In this document: piece after piece, positions 6,886 to 12,990 of the stretch
Layout: each line of letters starts with the position of its first letter
Numbering within the stretch: the first letter of the stretch is position 1
Assembly: GCA_002414905.1 (NCBI GenBank)
Contig: DIAY01000244.1
Coordinates: 1-12,990 of the forward strand
DNA from: Holophagales bacterium UBA5066
GTDB lineage: Bacteria; Acidobacteriota; Thermoanaerobaculia; UBA5066
Reading direction: 5' to 3'
DNA length: 12,990 nt
Notes under the pieces: model-generated
Seen by the model: the letters and a program-made list of their open reading frames with translations, nothing else
What the model was told of the DNA's origin: nothing
Databases searched by the model: none
Made by a program: the position numbers and the translations under genes

Positions 6886-9786
6886 TCATTCCGGAGGGAA
6901 GTAGGGCATTCCCGCGACGTAGCTCCCGTCCCCCGTTCTTTCGCCCGGGGCGGAACCGTCGTTGAGGACCGCGTAGGCGGCGAAGGCCCCATCGGGAGAG
7001 ACCCGCTGGATACGGACGTAGCCCTCGGTGACCCCGAACCCGAGCAGGACCCGGTCGACCTGAGTCCAGGCGAGCGGCGGAAGGCCGATGGAGGGCGACG
7101 TCATCGCCCTAACCCCCGTGGCCCCATCCCGGATCTCGTACTGGACCGTCACGGAATTCGTGGACGAGGGGTTGAAGAGGGCGAGATTCGAGCGTGTCGT
7201 AGCGGTCTGCTGGAGCCCGTCGACGAAGGCTTCGACCGCGGACCCGGAGGACGCCGGAACCGCAGGATAGAAGAGCCCGAAGCTCCCCTTCCCTTCGCAC
7301 GCGCCGGTTCCCGCGGCCGCTGTCTTCGCACCGGCGAGGCCGGGAACCAACGTCGTGAATGGGGACTGGAAGAGGACCAGAAGCGTTCCGGCGTACGACG
7401 CGGCGCCGCGGGGACCGAGCGGGAGACCGAGGCCTCGAAGCGTATCGAGGGCCCGTGGGAGGATTCGCTGCTGGAACGGCCCGAGGTCGACAGAGACCAT
7501 CCCGACCCTCCCCTTCGGGTCCGCGAGAGACTCGGTGTAAATGAGCGAAACGGCGACGGGCACCGCCTCGGGGTTGTAGAGGACGAGCTCGCTCTCGAAG
7601 GCGTTCGTCTCGACGACGACCGGCAGGACGAGCGTCCCGCCGCCGGACCCGCTCGCCACCGCCGGGACGTACGACCCGTCGCTCGAGAGGTTGTCGTTGA
7701 AGACGGCATAGGCGCCGAACGGCGCGGTCCCGGAGAGCCGGGTGACGAGCGCCGTGGCGTCGGTGAATCCGGCGGCCCTGAGGAGATCGGCGTCGTTCAC
7801 CTGCCGCCACTCTCCGGGGCCGAGCGGGGGCAGCAGCGAGGACGGGACCTCGTAGACCGACGTGCCGTCCCCCGCCCGGAGGACGACCTTCAGCGTGACG
7901 CTCCCCTCCGTGCCGGCGTTCACGACGGCGAGGTTCGTCCGCTCCGCGGTGCTGCTGCGGAGGCCGAAGAGCTGGAGATTCGTCGTGGACGTCTCCGCCG
8001 CCGTCCAGGCCGGGTAAGAGAGCCCCGCTCCGCCGTTGCAGGAGGCGGCGGTCGTCCGCACACGGGCCGCCGCCACGCCGGGCAGCGACAGCCCTGTGAA
8101 GACGAGACGGAGCGTACCGGCCTGGCCCGGGCCGGCAGGTATCGAAAGGCCCTTCGTCGCGCGGAGCCAGGCGATAGCGTCGGGGATGATCCGCTGCTCG
8201 CCCGGAGAGAGGGAATCGACGACCGTCCCGCTCCCTCCGGCCTGCGGAAACATTCCCGTCGCCGCGGTGTAGATCGCCTCGAGACGCGCCGCCGTCGTCC
8301 CGCGATTCGTGAGCGTCAGCTCGGAGACGAAGCGGGCGGCTGCCACGCCGGTCACGTCGAGGACGACCGGGACGAGCAGCTCGGCGCGTGACAGCCCCGG
8401 GGACGCCGAGCGCAGGGACGCGAGCGCGGCCGGGGCGTCGAGGCGGTTGCGGATGATGCCGTTACGGGTGTCGGCGATCGGCGTCCCCGTGGAGCGCATG
8501 GCGGCCTTCACCTCGACCGGCCCGCAGAGCGGCTCGGCTCCGAAGAGAAGCGCGGCGACGCCCGAAGCGTACGGCGCGGCGCCGGACGTGCCGCCGAAGC
8601 ACGAGATGTATCCGCCGCCCCGCCGGGGAGCCTCTGCGCAGTGCGACGGCGCGAGAACGTCGAGGCGGTCGCTCGAGTCGGAGTAGCAGGTGATTGCATC
8701 CGCAGCGGGGACGCCGTCGCTGCAGCCCGTCGGCAGGCACTGTCCGCGCCCGAAGAAGATCGAGTCGACAGCCGCGTCGTAAACGGCGCCGACGGCGAGA
8801 GCGTTGCTCACGCAGGCGGGCAGGACGATGCCGTTCGTGCAGCCGCCGTTGCCGCTCGCCGCCACGACGAGGACTCCCGCCTGCGAGAGGAGGTCGAAGG
8901 CGGCCTTGTAGTCCGGGGCCTGCGCGTCGCAGCTGCCGGGCTCGGGAGGTTTCGTGTCATCGAAGTAGCCGCCGAGCGACATGTTCACGACGCGGATGCC
9001 GTGAGGGTTCCCGGCGGTGACGCTCGCCAGGACGGCGTCGAGCCCCTCGAGGACGTTCGCGTCCGTCCCTTCGCCCCGATTGTCGAGGACGCGCACCGCG
9101 GCCACCTTCGCTCCGCGGGCGACACCCGACTGGAGCCCCGCGATGATCCCGGCCACCGGTGTCCCGTGGCCGTAGCCGTCCTGGGCGTCACCGTCGTGGT
9201 CGATGGCGTCGTAGAGATTGATCGTCTTGGTCCCGAGCGGCAGCTCGGGGTGCGTGTAGTCGATCCCCGTGTCGATGACGGCCACCGTCACGCCCGTGCC
9301 GTCGACTCCCGCCGCCCGCAGCTCGGGGACCTTCATCAGCCCTTCGCCTTCGGCATCGAGGACCCGGACCTTTCCGTTGAGGCGAATGCGCTCGACCCGC
9401 GGGTCGCCCGCGAGCGCCGGGACAGCCGACGCCGGAATGCGCAGGAGAAGCGCCGGTATCGACTCGTACGCCCACGCGAGGCGGACACCGAAGGGGGCGT
9501 ACTCGCTCTCGAGCTCTTCGCCGAGGCGCCTGAGAAATGCCCGCCGGGCCGGCGCCTGAGAAGAGAGGACCCCGAGGCTCCGGGCCCCGTCGGGGAGCCG
9601 GAGCGTGACGAGGACTTCGATGTCACCGTCGGTCTCCGCGGGCGAAAGCAGCCGCGAGTCGGCCTTCTCGACCGGACCGCGCGCGTCGGGAATCGTCCGG
9701 AGCCACTCGGCGGGAAAGGGCTGCGCGGAGGCCGCCGGGACGGCGAGGACGAGCCCGAGAAGCGAGGCGACAGCGTGAGTCCTCAT
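6886..9786 (-). CDS. Secreted S8 family (subtilisin-like) serine peptidase with two C-terminal beta-rich modules
   Basis: 966 residues from ATG 9786. An in-frame ATG at 9798 is possible, but the only ribosome-binding-like bases (GAGGA) lie between the two and favour the shorter form. The signal peptide ends near ASA|QP (residues 19-21). An inhibitor-I9-like propeptide region (about 55-140) precedes the catalytic domain (about 160-455), whose triad is Asp172 (AVIDTGID), His207 (GHGTPVAG) and Ser401 (GGTSGAAP), with oxyanion Asn313 (ASGNGG). The serine motif has Gly-Ala where most subtilases have Met-Ala. Several Cys between 286 and 396 suggest disulfides, consistent with export. Modules A (470-708) and B (718-957) fill the rest, and the chain ends right after B. 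The gene converges on the kinase and diverges from the oxidoreductase. Substrate unknown. Confidence 0.93.
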   Translation of the reverse strand: MRTHAVASLLGLVLAVPAASAQPFPAEWLRTIPDARGPVEKADSRLLSPAETDGDIEVLVTLRLPDGARSLGVLSSQAPARRAFLRRLGEELESEYAPFGVRLAWAYESIPALLLRIPASAVPALAGDPRVERIRLNGKVRVLDAEGEGLMKVPELRAAGVDGTGVTVAVIDTGIDYTHPELPLGTKTINLYDAIDHDGDAQDGYGHGTPVAGIIAGLQSGVARGAKVAAVRVLDNRGEGTDANVLEGLDAVLASVTAGNPHGIRVVNMSLGGYFDDTKPPEPGSCDAQAPDYKAAFDLLSQAGVLVVAASGNGGCTNGIVLPACVSNALAVGAVYDAAVDSIFFGRGQCLPTGCSDGVPAADAITCYSDSSDRLDVLAPSHCAEAPRRGGGYISCFGGTSGAAPYASGVAALLFGAEPLCGPVEVKAAMRSTGTPIADTRNGIIRNRLDAPAALASLRSASPGLSRAELLVPVVLDVTGVAAARFVSELTLTNRGTTAARLEAIYTAATGMFPQAGGSGTVVDSLSPGEQRIIPDAIAWLRATKGLSIPAGPGQAGTLRLVFTGLSLPGVAAARVRTTAASCNGGAGLSYPAWTAAETSTTNLQLFGLRSSTAERTNLAVVNAGTEGSVTLKVVLRAGDGTSVYEVPSSLLPPLGPGEWRQVNDADLLRAAGFTDATALVTRLSGTAPFGAYAVFNDNLSSDGSYVPAVASGSGGGTLVLPVVVETNAFESELVLYNPEAVPVAVSLIYTESLADPKGRVGMVSVDLGPFQQRILPRALDTLRGLGLPLGPRGAASYAGTLLVLFQSPFTTLVPGLAGAKTAAAGTGACEGKGSFGLFYPAVPASSGSAVEAFVDGLQQTATTRSNLALFNPSSTNSVTVQYEIRDGATGVRAMTSPSIGLPPLAWTQVDRVLLGFGVTEGYVRIQRVSPDGAFAAYAVLNDGSAPGERTGDGSYVAGMPYFPPE
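6916..7635 (-). repeat. Beta-rich module B of the S8 peptidase
   Basis: Protein repeat, about residues 718-957. It carries VVVETNAFESELVLYN, LGPFQQRILPRAL, FGLFYPAVP, GLQQTATTRSNLALFN and the closing AYAVLNDGSAPGERTGDGSY. It pairs with module B of the caspase-like protein (2001-2699). Confidence 0.75.
7663..8379 (-). repeat. Beta-rich module A of the S8 peptidase
   Basis: Protein repeat, about residues 470-708. It carries SELTLTNRGTTAA, LSPGEQRIIPDAI, GGAGLSYP, GLRSSTAERTNLAVVNAG and the closing AYAVFNDNLSSDGSYVP. These are the same landmarks, in the same order, as module A of the caspase-like protein (2724-3422). Confidence 0.75.
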
Positions 9787-9789
9787 GCG

Positions 9790-9794
9790 TCCTC
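9790..9794 (-). promoter_or_regulatory. Weak ribosome binding site favouring the start at 9786
   Basis: GAGGA on the minus strand sits 3 nt before ATG 9786, inside the four codons that a start at 9798 would add. No purine-rich site precedes the 9798 ATG. The spacing is short, so the choice is moderate rather than firm. Confidence 0.45.
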
Positions 9795-9813
9795 GCATCG
9801 TATGTGACGCCGG

Positions 9814-9873
9814 GCCGGGTCGGAGCGGTCGAACGCGGGAAGGACGAGCGGCGCCGGTCAGCTCCGACCCGGC
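9814..9873. promoter_or_regulatory. Perfect 13-bp inverted repeat upstream of the S8 peptidase
   Basis: GCCGGGTCGGAGC (9814-9826) and GCTCCGACCCGGC (9861-9873) are perfect complements separated by 34 nt. The inner arm starts 28 bp before the peptidase start, so the structure overlaps the expected promoter or 5' leader. As the flanking genes diverge it is not a terminator for either. It could be a regulator-binding dyad, a leader stem-loop, or the trace of a small mobile repeat. Confidence 0.55.
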
Positions 9874-9909
9874 TGGCAGCTCGCGCGGATGACCCTTTCC
9901 GTAGCCGAT

Positions 9910-9929
9910 CCTGATGCAAACGCATCAGG
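9910..9929. promoter_or_regulatory. Perfect 8-bp palindrome in the divergent gap (candidate operator)
   Basis: CCTGATGC (9910-9917), loop AAAC, GCATCAGG (9922-9929). It is less GC-rich than its surroundings and has no downstream T-run. The position, 124 bp from both divergent starts, suits an operator or a small RNA hairpin. I do not recognise it as a known regulator site; it does not match the Rex consensus. Confidence 0.45.
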
Positions 9930-10010
9930 CGCAAGCCCGTCCCGAGACCATTCCGGTGCCTTTGCCCGATTCCCCGGAGCGCCTTCAAGAGAGATGATAC
10001 GAAGGCGGTG

Positions 10011-10031
10011 GCGGGCTCTACGCCTGCCCGC
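10011..10031 (+). promoter_or_regulatory. Short leader hairpin before the oxidoreductase
   Basis: GCGGGC (10011-10016) and GCCCGC (10026-10031) can form a 6-bp stem with a 9-nt loop, ending 8 nt before the AGGAGG of the next gene. Such short GC stems arise easily by chance at this base composition. Confidence 0.25.
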
Positions 10032-10039
10032 GAATCCAC

Positions 10040-10045
10040 AGGAGG
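10040..10045 (+). promoter_or_regulatory. Ribosome binding site of the oxidoreductase
   Basis: AGGAGG stands 8 nt before ATG 10054. It is a strong, well-spaced site and decides the start. Confidence 0.85.
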
Positions 10046-10053
10046 ATGTCTTC

Positions 10054-12990
10054 ATGACGACGAGACCTATGGTCACCCTGGACGGCAACGAGGCGGTCGC
10101 CTCGGTCGCCCACCGGGTCAGCGAGGTGATCGCGATTTACCCGATCACCCCGTCATCCACGATGGGCGAGTTCTCCGACGAGTGGTCCGCCCAGGGCAGG
10201 CACAACATCTGGGGCACCGTTCCTCTCGTGTCGGCGATGCAGTCCGAGGGGGGCGCGGCGGGCGCGGTCCACGGCGCCCTCCAGGCGGGAGCGCTGACGA
10301 CCACGTTCACGGCGTCGCAGGGGCTCCTCCTGATGATCCCGAACATGTACAAGATCGCAGGCGAGCTGACGCCGTTCGTCATGCACGTCTCGGCACGAAC
10401 CATCGCCACGCACGCGCTCTCGATCTTCGGCGACCACTCCGACGTCATGGCCTGCCGGCAGACCGGATTCGCCATGCTCGCCTCGAGCAACCCGCAGGAA
10501 GCGCACGACCTGGCCGCCGTCGCGCATCGCGCCACGCTCCTTTCGAAGATCCCGTTCCTTCACTTCTTCGACGGCTTCAGGACCTCGAGCGAGGTCGCCA
10601 AGATCGAGCTCCTCGGAAACGACGACCTCCTCGCCATGGTGAGCGAGGACCTCGTCTCGGCCCAGAGGAAACGCGCCCTCACGCCCGACCTCCCGGTCCT
10701 GCGCGGCACCGCGCAGAACCCCGACTGCTTCTTCCAGGCCCGCGAGGCGTGCAACCCCTATTACGACGCCTGCGCCGGCAAGGTGAAGGAGGCGATGGAA
10801 GCCTTCGAGAAGCTGACGGGCCGCGCCTACCACCTCTTCGACTACGTGGGCCACCCCCAGGCCGAGCGCGTGATCATTCTCATGGGCTCCGGCGCCGACG
10901 TGGTCCACGAGACGGTGGAGTACCTCCTCGCCAGCGGCGAGAAGGTCGGCGTCCTGAAGGTCCGCCTCTACCGCCCCTTCGACGCCTCCGCCTTCCTCGG
11001 AGCCCTCCCGAAGACGGTGAAGGCAATCGCCGTCCTCGACCGGACCAAGGAGCCCGGCGCCGTCGGCGAGCCGCTCTTCCTGGACGTCGTGACGGTCCTT
11101 CGCAACGCGCGGGAAGACGGGACCTCGCCGTTTGCGATCGAACCGAAGGTCGTCGGCGGGCGCTACGGGCTCTCCTCCAAGGAGTTCACGCCCGCGATGA
11201 TCAAGGGAGTCTTCGACGAGCTGGGCAAGGAGAAGCCGAAGCGCGGCTTCACCGTCGGCATCGTCGACGACGTGACGCATCTCTCCCTGACGTGGGACCC
11301 CGCCTTCGACACCGAGCCGGCCACCGTGACGCGAGCCGTCTTCTTCGGCCTCGGCGCGGACGGCACCGTCGGCGCGAACAAGAACTCGATCAAGATCATC
11401 GGCGAGGAGACCGACAACTTCGCCCAGGGCTACTTCGTCTACGACTCGAAGAAGTCGGGCGGGATCACGATCTCGCACCTGCGCTTCGGTCCGAAGCCGA
11501 TCCGCTCCTCCTACCTCATCCGGGCCGCGAGCTTCGTCGCCTGCCACCAGTTCGGGTTCCTCGAGAAGTACGACGTCCTCGATTTCGCGGCTCCCGGCGC
11601 CGTTTTCCTCCTGAACTCCCCGTACGGCCCCGACGAGGTCTGGGACCATCTCCCGATCGAGGTCCAGAGCCAGATCATCGCGAAGAAGATCCGCTTCTAC
11701 GTGATCGACGGCTACGAGGTCGGCGACCGCACCGGCATGGGCCGGCGCATCAACACGATCATGCAGACCTGCTTCTTCGCGATCTCGGGTGTCCTCCCGC
11801 GTGAGGAAGCGATCGCCCAGATCAAGAAGTCGATCGAGAAGACCTACGGCAAGAAGGGCTCCGAGCTCGTACGGATGAACTTCGAGGCCGTCGACCAGAC
11901 GCTCGCGAACCTCCACGAGGTGAAGGTGCCGGCGACGGCCACCTCGAATCTGAAGATGCCGCCGATCGTCCCTCTCGAGGCGCCCGACTTCGTCCAGAGG
12001 ATCACGGCGCTCATGCTCGCCAACAAGGGCGACCTCCTTCCCGTCTCCGCGTTCCCGGTCGACGGCACCTTCGCCACGGGGACGGCGCGCTGGGAGAAGC
12101 GGAACATCGCCATCGAGATCCCGACGTGGGACGAGAGTCTCTGCATCCAGTGCAACAAGTGCGCGATGGTCTGCCCGCACGCGGCAATCCGTGCCAAGGT
12201 CTACGATCCGGCACTGCTCGAGAAGGCCCCGGCGACGTTCAAGTCGATGGACTATCGGGCCCCCGAGTTCAAGGGGTGGAAGTACACGATCCAGGTCGCC
12301 CCGGAAGACTGCACGGGCTGCAACCTCTGCGCGGTCGTCTGCCCCGCCAAGGACAAGGGAAACCCGCGGCACAAGTCCCTCGACATGGTCCCCCAGGCGC
12401 CGCTGCGTGCGGCCGAGCGTGAGAACTTCAAGTTCTTCCTCGACCTTCCGGAAGTCGACCGGACGAAGCTGAAGATCGACGTCAAGAACACCCAGTTCAT
12501 GCAGCCTCTCTTCGAGTTCTCGGGCGCCTGTCTCGGCTGCGGCGAGACGCCCTACATCAAGCTGATGACGCAGCTCTACGGCGACCGGCTCCTCGTGGCC
12601 AACGCCACCGGCTGCTCCTCGATCTACGGTGCGAACCTCCCGACGACTCCCTACACCGTCAACCCCGACGGCCGCGGACCGGCCTGGGCGAACTCCCTCT
12701 TCGAGGACAACGCCGAGTTCGGCTTCGGCATGCGCCTCGCCCTCGACAAGCAGGGCGAGCACGCCGTCGAGCTCGTGAAGGAGCTCGGCGGGCACCTCGG
12801 CGACGAGCTCGTCTCGGGCCTTCTGACCGCCGACCAGGGGACCGAGCAGGGGATCGCGCACCAGCGTGAACGCGTGGTGGCCCTGAAAGCCCGGCTCGCC
12901 GGCCTCGACACCCTCCCGGCTCGCCGGCTTACCGACATCGCCGACTACCTCGTGAAGAAGAGCCTCTGGATCGTCGGCGGCGACGGCTGG
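10054..12990 (+). CDS. nifJ: Pyruvate:ferredoxin (flavodoxin) oxidoreductase, 3' end cut by the window
   Basis: 979 codons, open to the window end; the family is about 1170-1200 residues, so roughly 200 are missing. It oxidises pyruvate with CoA to acetyl-CoA and CO2 and passes electrons to ferredoxin or flavodoxin in the cytoplasm. The one-chain domain order is complete as far as visible: N-terminal domain with YPITPSS (Thr32), Glu65 in QSEGG and Arg115 in SARTI; domain II from about 270; gamma domain about 415-610 with FFGLGADGTVGANK; EKR region ending in WEKR (680-683); two 4Fe-4S motifs, Cys697/700/703/707 and Cys753/756/759/763; the proximal-cluster Cys826 and Cys829; then the TPP-binding domain, cut at GGDGW (975-979). 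No frameshift is seen. A strong ribosome binding site and its own upstream gap suggest a separate transcription unit. Confidence 0.97.
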   Translation, partial: MTTRPMVTLDGNEAVASVAHRVSEVIAIYPITPSSTMGEFSDEWSAQGRHNIWGTVPLVSAMQSEGGAAGAVHGALQAGALTTTFTASQGLLLMIPNMYKIAGELTPFVMHVSARTIATHALSIFGDHSDVMACRQTGFAMLASSNPQEAHDLAAVAHRATLLSKIPFLHFFDGFRTSSEVAKIELLGNDDLLAMVSEDLVSAQRKRALTPDLPVLRGTAQNPDCFFQAREACNPYYDACAGKVKEAMEAFEKLTGRAYHLFDYVGHPQAERVIILMGSGADVVHETVEYLLASGEKVGVLKVRLYRPFDASAFLGALPKTVKAIAVLDRTKEPGAVGEPLFLDVVTVLRNAREDGTSPFAIEPKVVGGRYGLSSKEFTPAMIKGVFDELGKEKPKRGFTVGIVDDVTHLSLTWDPAFDTEPATVTRAVFFGLGADGTVGANKNSIKIIGEETDNFAQGYFVYDSKKSGGITISHLRFGPKPIRSSYLIRAASFVACHQFGFLEKYDVLDFAAPGAVFLLNSPYGPDEVWDHLPIEVQSQIIAKKIRFYVIDGYEVGDRTGMGRRINTIMQTCFFAISGVLPREEAIAQIKKSIEKTYGKKGSELVRMNFEAVDQTLANLHEVKVPATATSNLKMPPIVPLEAPDFVQRITALMLANKGDLLPVSAFPVDGTFATGTARWEKRNIAIEIPTWDESLCIQCNKCAMVCPHAAIRAKVYDPALLEKAPATFKSMDYRAPEFKGWKYTIQVAPEDCTGCNLCAVVCPAKDKGNPRHKSLDMVPQAPLRAAERENFKFFLDLPEVDRTKLKIDVKNTQFMQPLFEFSGACLGCGETPYIKLMTQLYGDRLLVANATGCSSIYGANLPTTPYTVNPDGRGPAWANSLFEDNAEFGFGMRLALDKQGEHAVELVKELGGHLGDELVSGLLTADQGTEQGIAHQRERVVALKARLAGLDTLPARRLTDIADYLVKKSLWIVGGDGW

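Noticed and set aside
9623..10039. A 138-codon minus-strand frame across the S8 peptidase start and the divergent gap
   Set aside because: It is out of frame with the peptidase and Arg-rich, with no domain. I also considered a tRNA here because of the phrase GVEPAT, but no cloverleaf can be drawn.
10008..11804. A 598-codon plus-strand frame overlapping the oxidoreductase start
   Set aside because: It is out of frame with the oxidoreductase, low in complexity (Arg/Pro/Gly-rich) and has no ribosome binding site. It is a shadow frame.
10153..12861. A 902-codon open frame on the minus strand, antisense to the oxidoreductase
   Set aside because: Its translation is rich in Arg, Gly, Val and Asp-Glu with no recognisable domain. 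It mirrors the codon positions of a clearly real gene on the plus strand, as is common in GC-rich DNA.

Overview
The window is GC-rich bacterial DNA with five protein-coding genes, closely packed, and no RNA genes, insertion sequences or CRISPR arrays that I can see. The gene content suggests an Acidobacteriota-type bacterium, possibly near Thermoanaerobaculia. The reasons are an ECF sigma factor overlapping a Ser/Thr kinase with a C-terminal TPR-like region, large secreted proteins carrying a characteristic ~235-residue beta-rich repeat, and a one-chain pyruvate:ferredoxin oxidoreductase. This placement is inference from gene style; no marker gene is present.

Layout. (1) 45-3509, minus strand: a large secreted protein with a signal peptide, two ~235-residue beta-rich modules, a caspase-like (clan CD) peptidase-like domain with His and Cys in the expected motifs, a TIG-like domain and an unassigned C-terminal domain. 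(2) 3510-3685: a divergent intergenic region with a 7-bp inverted repeat spaced by two helical turns. (3) 3686-4276 and 4273-6786, plus strand: an ECF sigma factor whose stop codon overlaps the GTG start of a transmembrane Ser/Thr kinase with a TPR-like sensor half. (4) 6787-6885: a short convergent gap with GC-rich hairpins. (5) 6886-9786, minus strand: a secreted S8 (subtilisin-like) peptidase whose C-terminal half is the same two-module pair found in gene 1. (6) 9787-10053: a divergent gap with three separate inverted repeats. (7) 10054-12990, plus strand: pyruvate:ferredoxin (flavodoxin) oxidoreductase, cut off by the window end inside its TPP-binding domain.

How the genes may fit together. 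The two secreted proteins flank the sigma factor-kinase pair. They share an ordered module pair (A then B) although their catalytic domains are unrelated: the A modules resemble each other across proteins, as do the B modules. This points to a mobile protein cassette attached to different secreted peptidases. The sigma factor and kinase are translationally coupled and likely form a phospho-signalling transcription unit. Regulation of the flanking peptidase genes by this pair is a hypothesis only. The oxidoreductase is ordinary central anaerobic metabolism and probably unrelated to the others.
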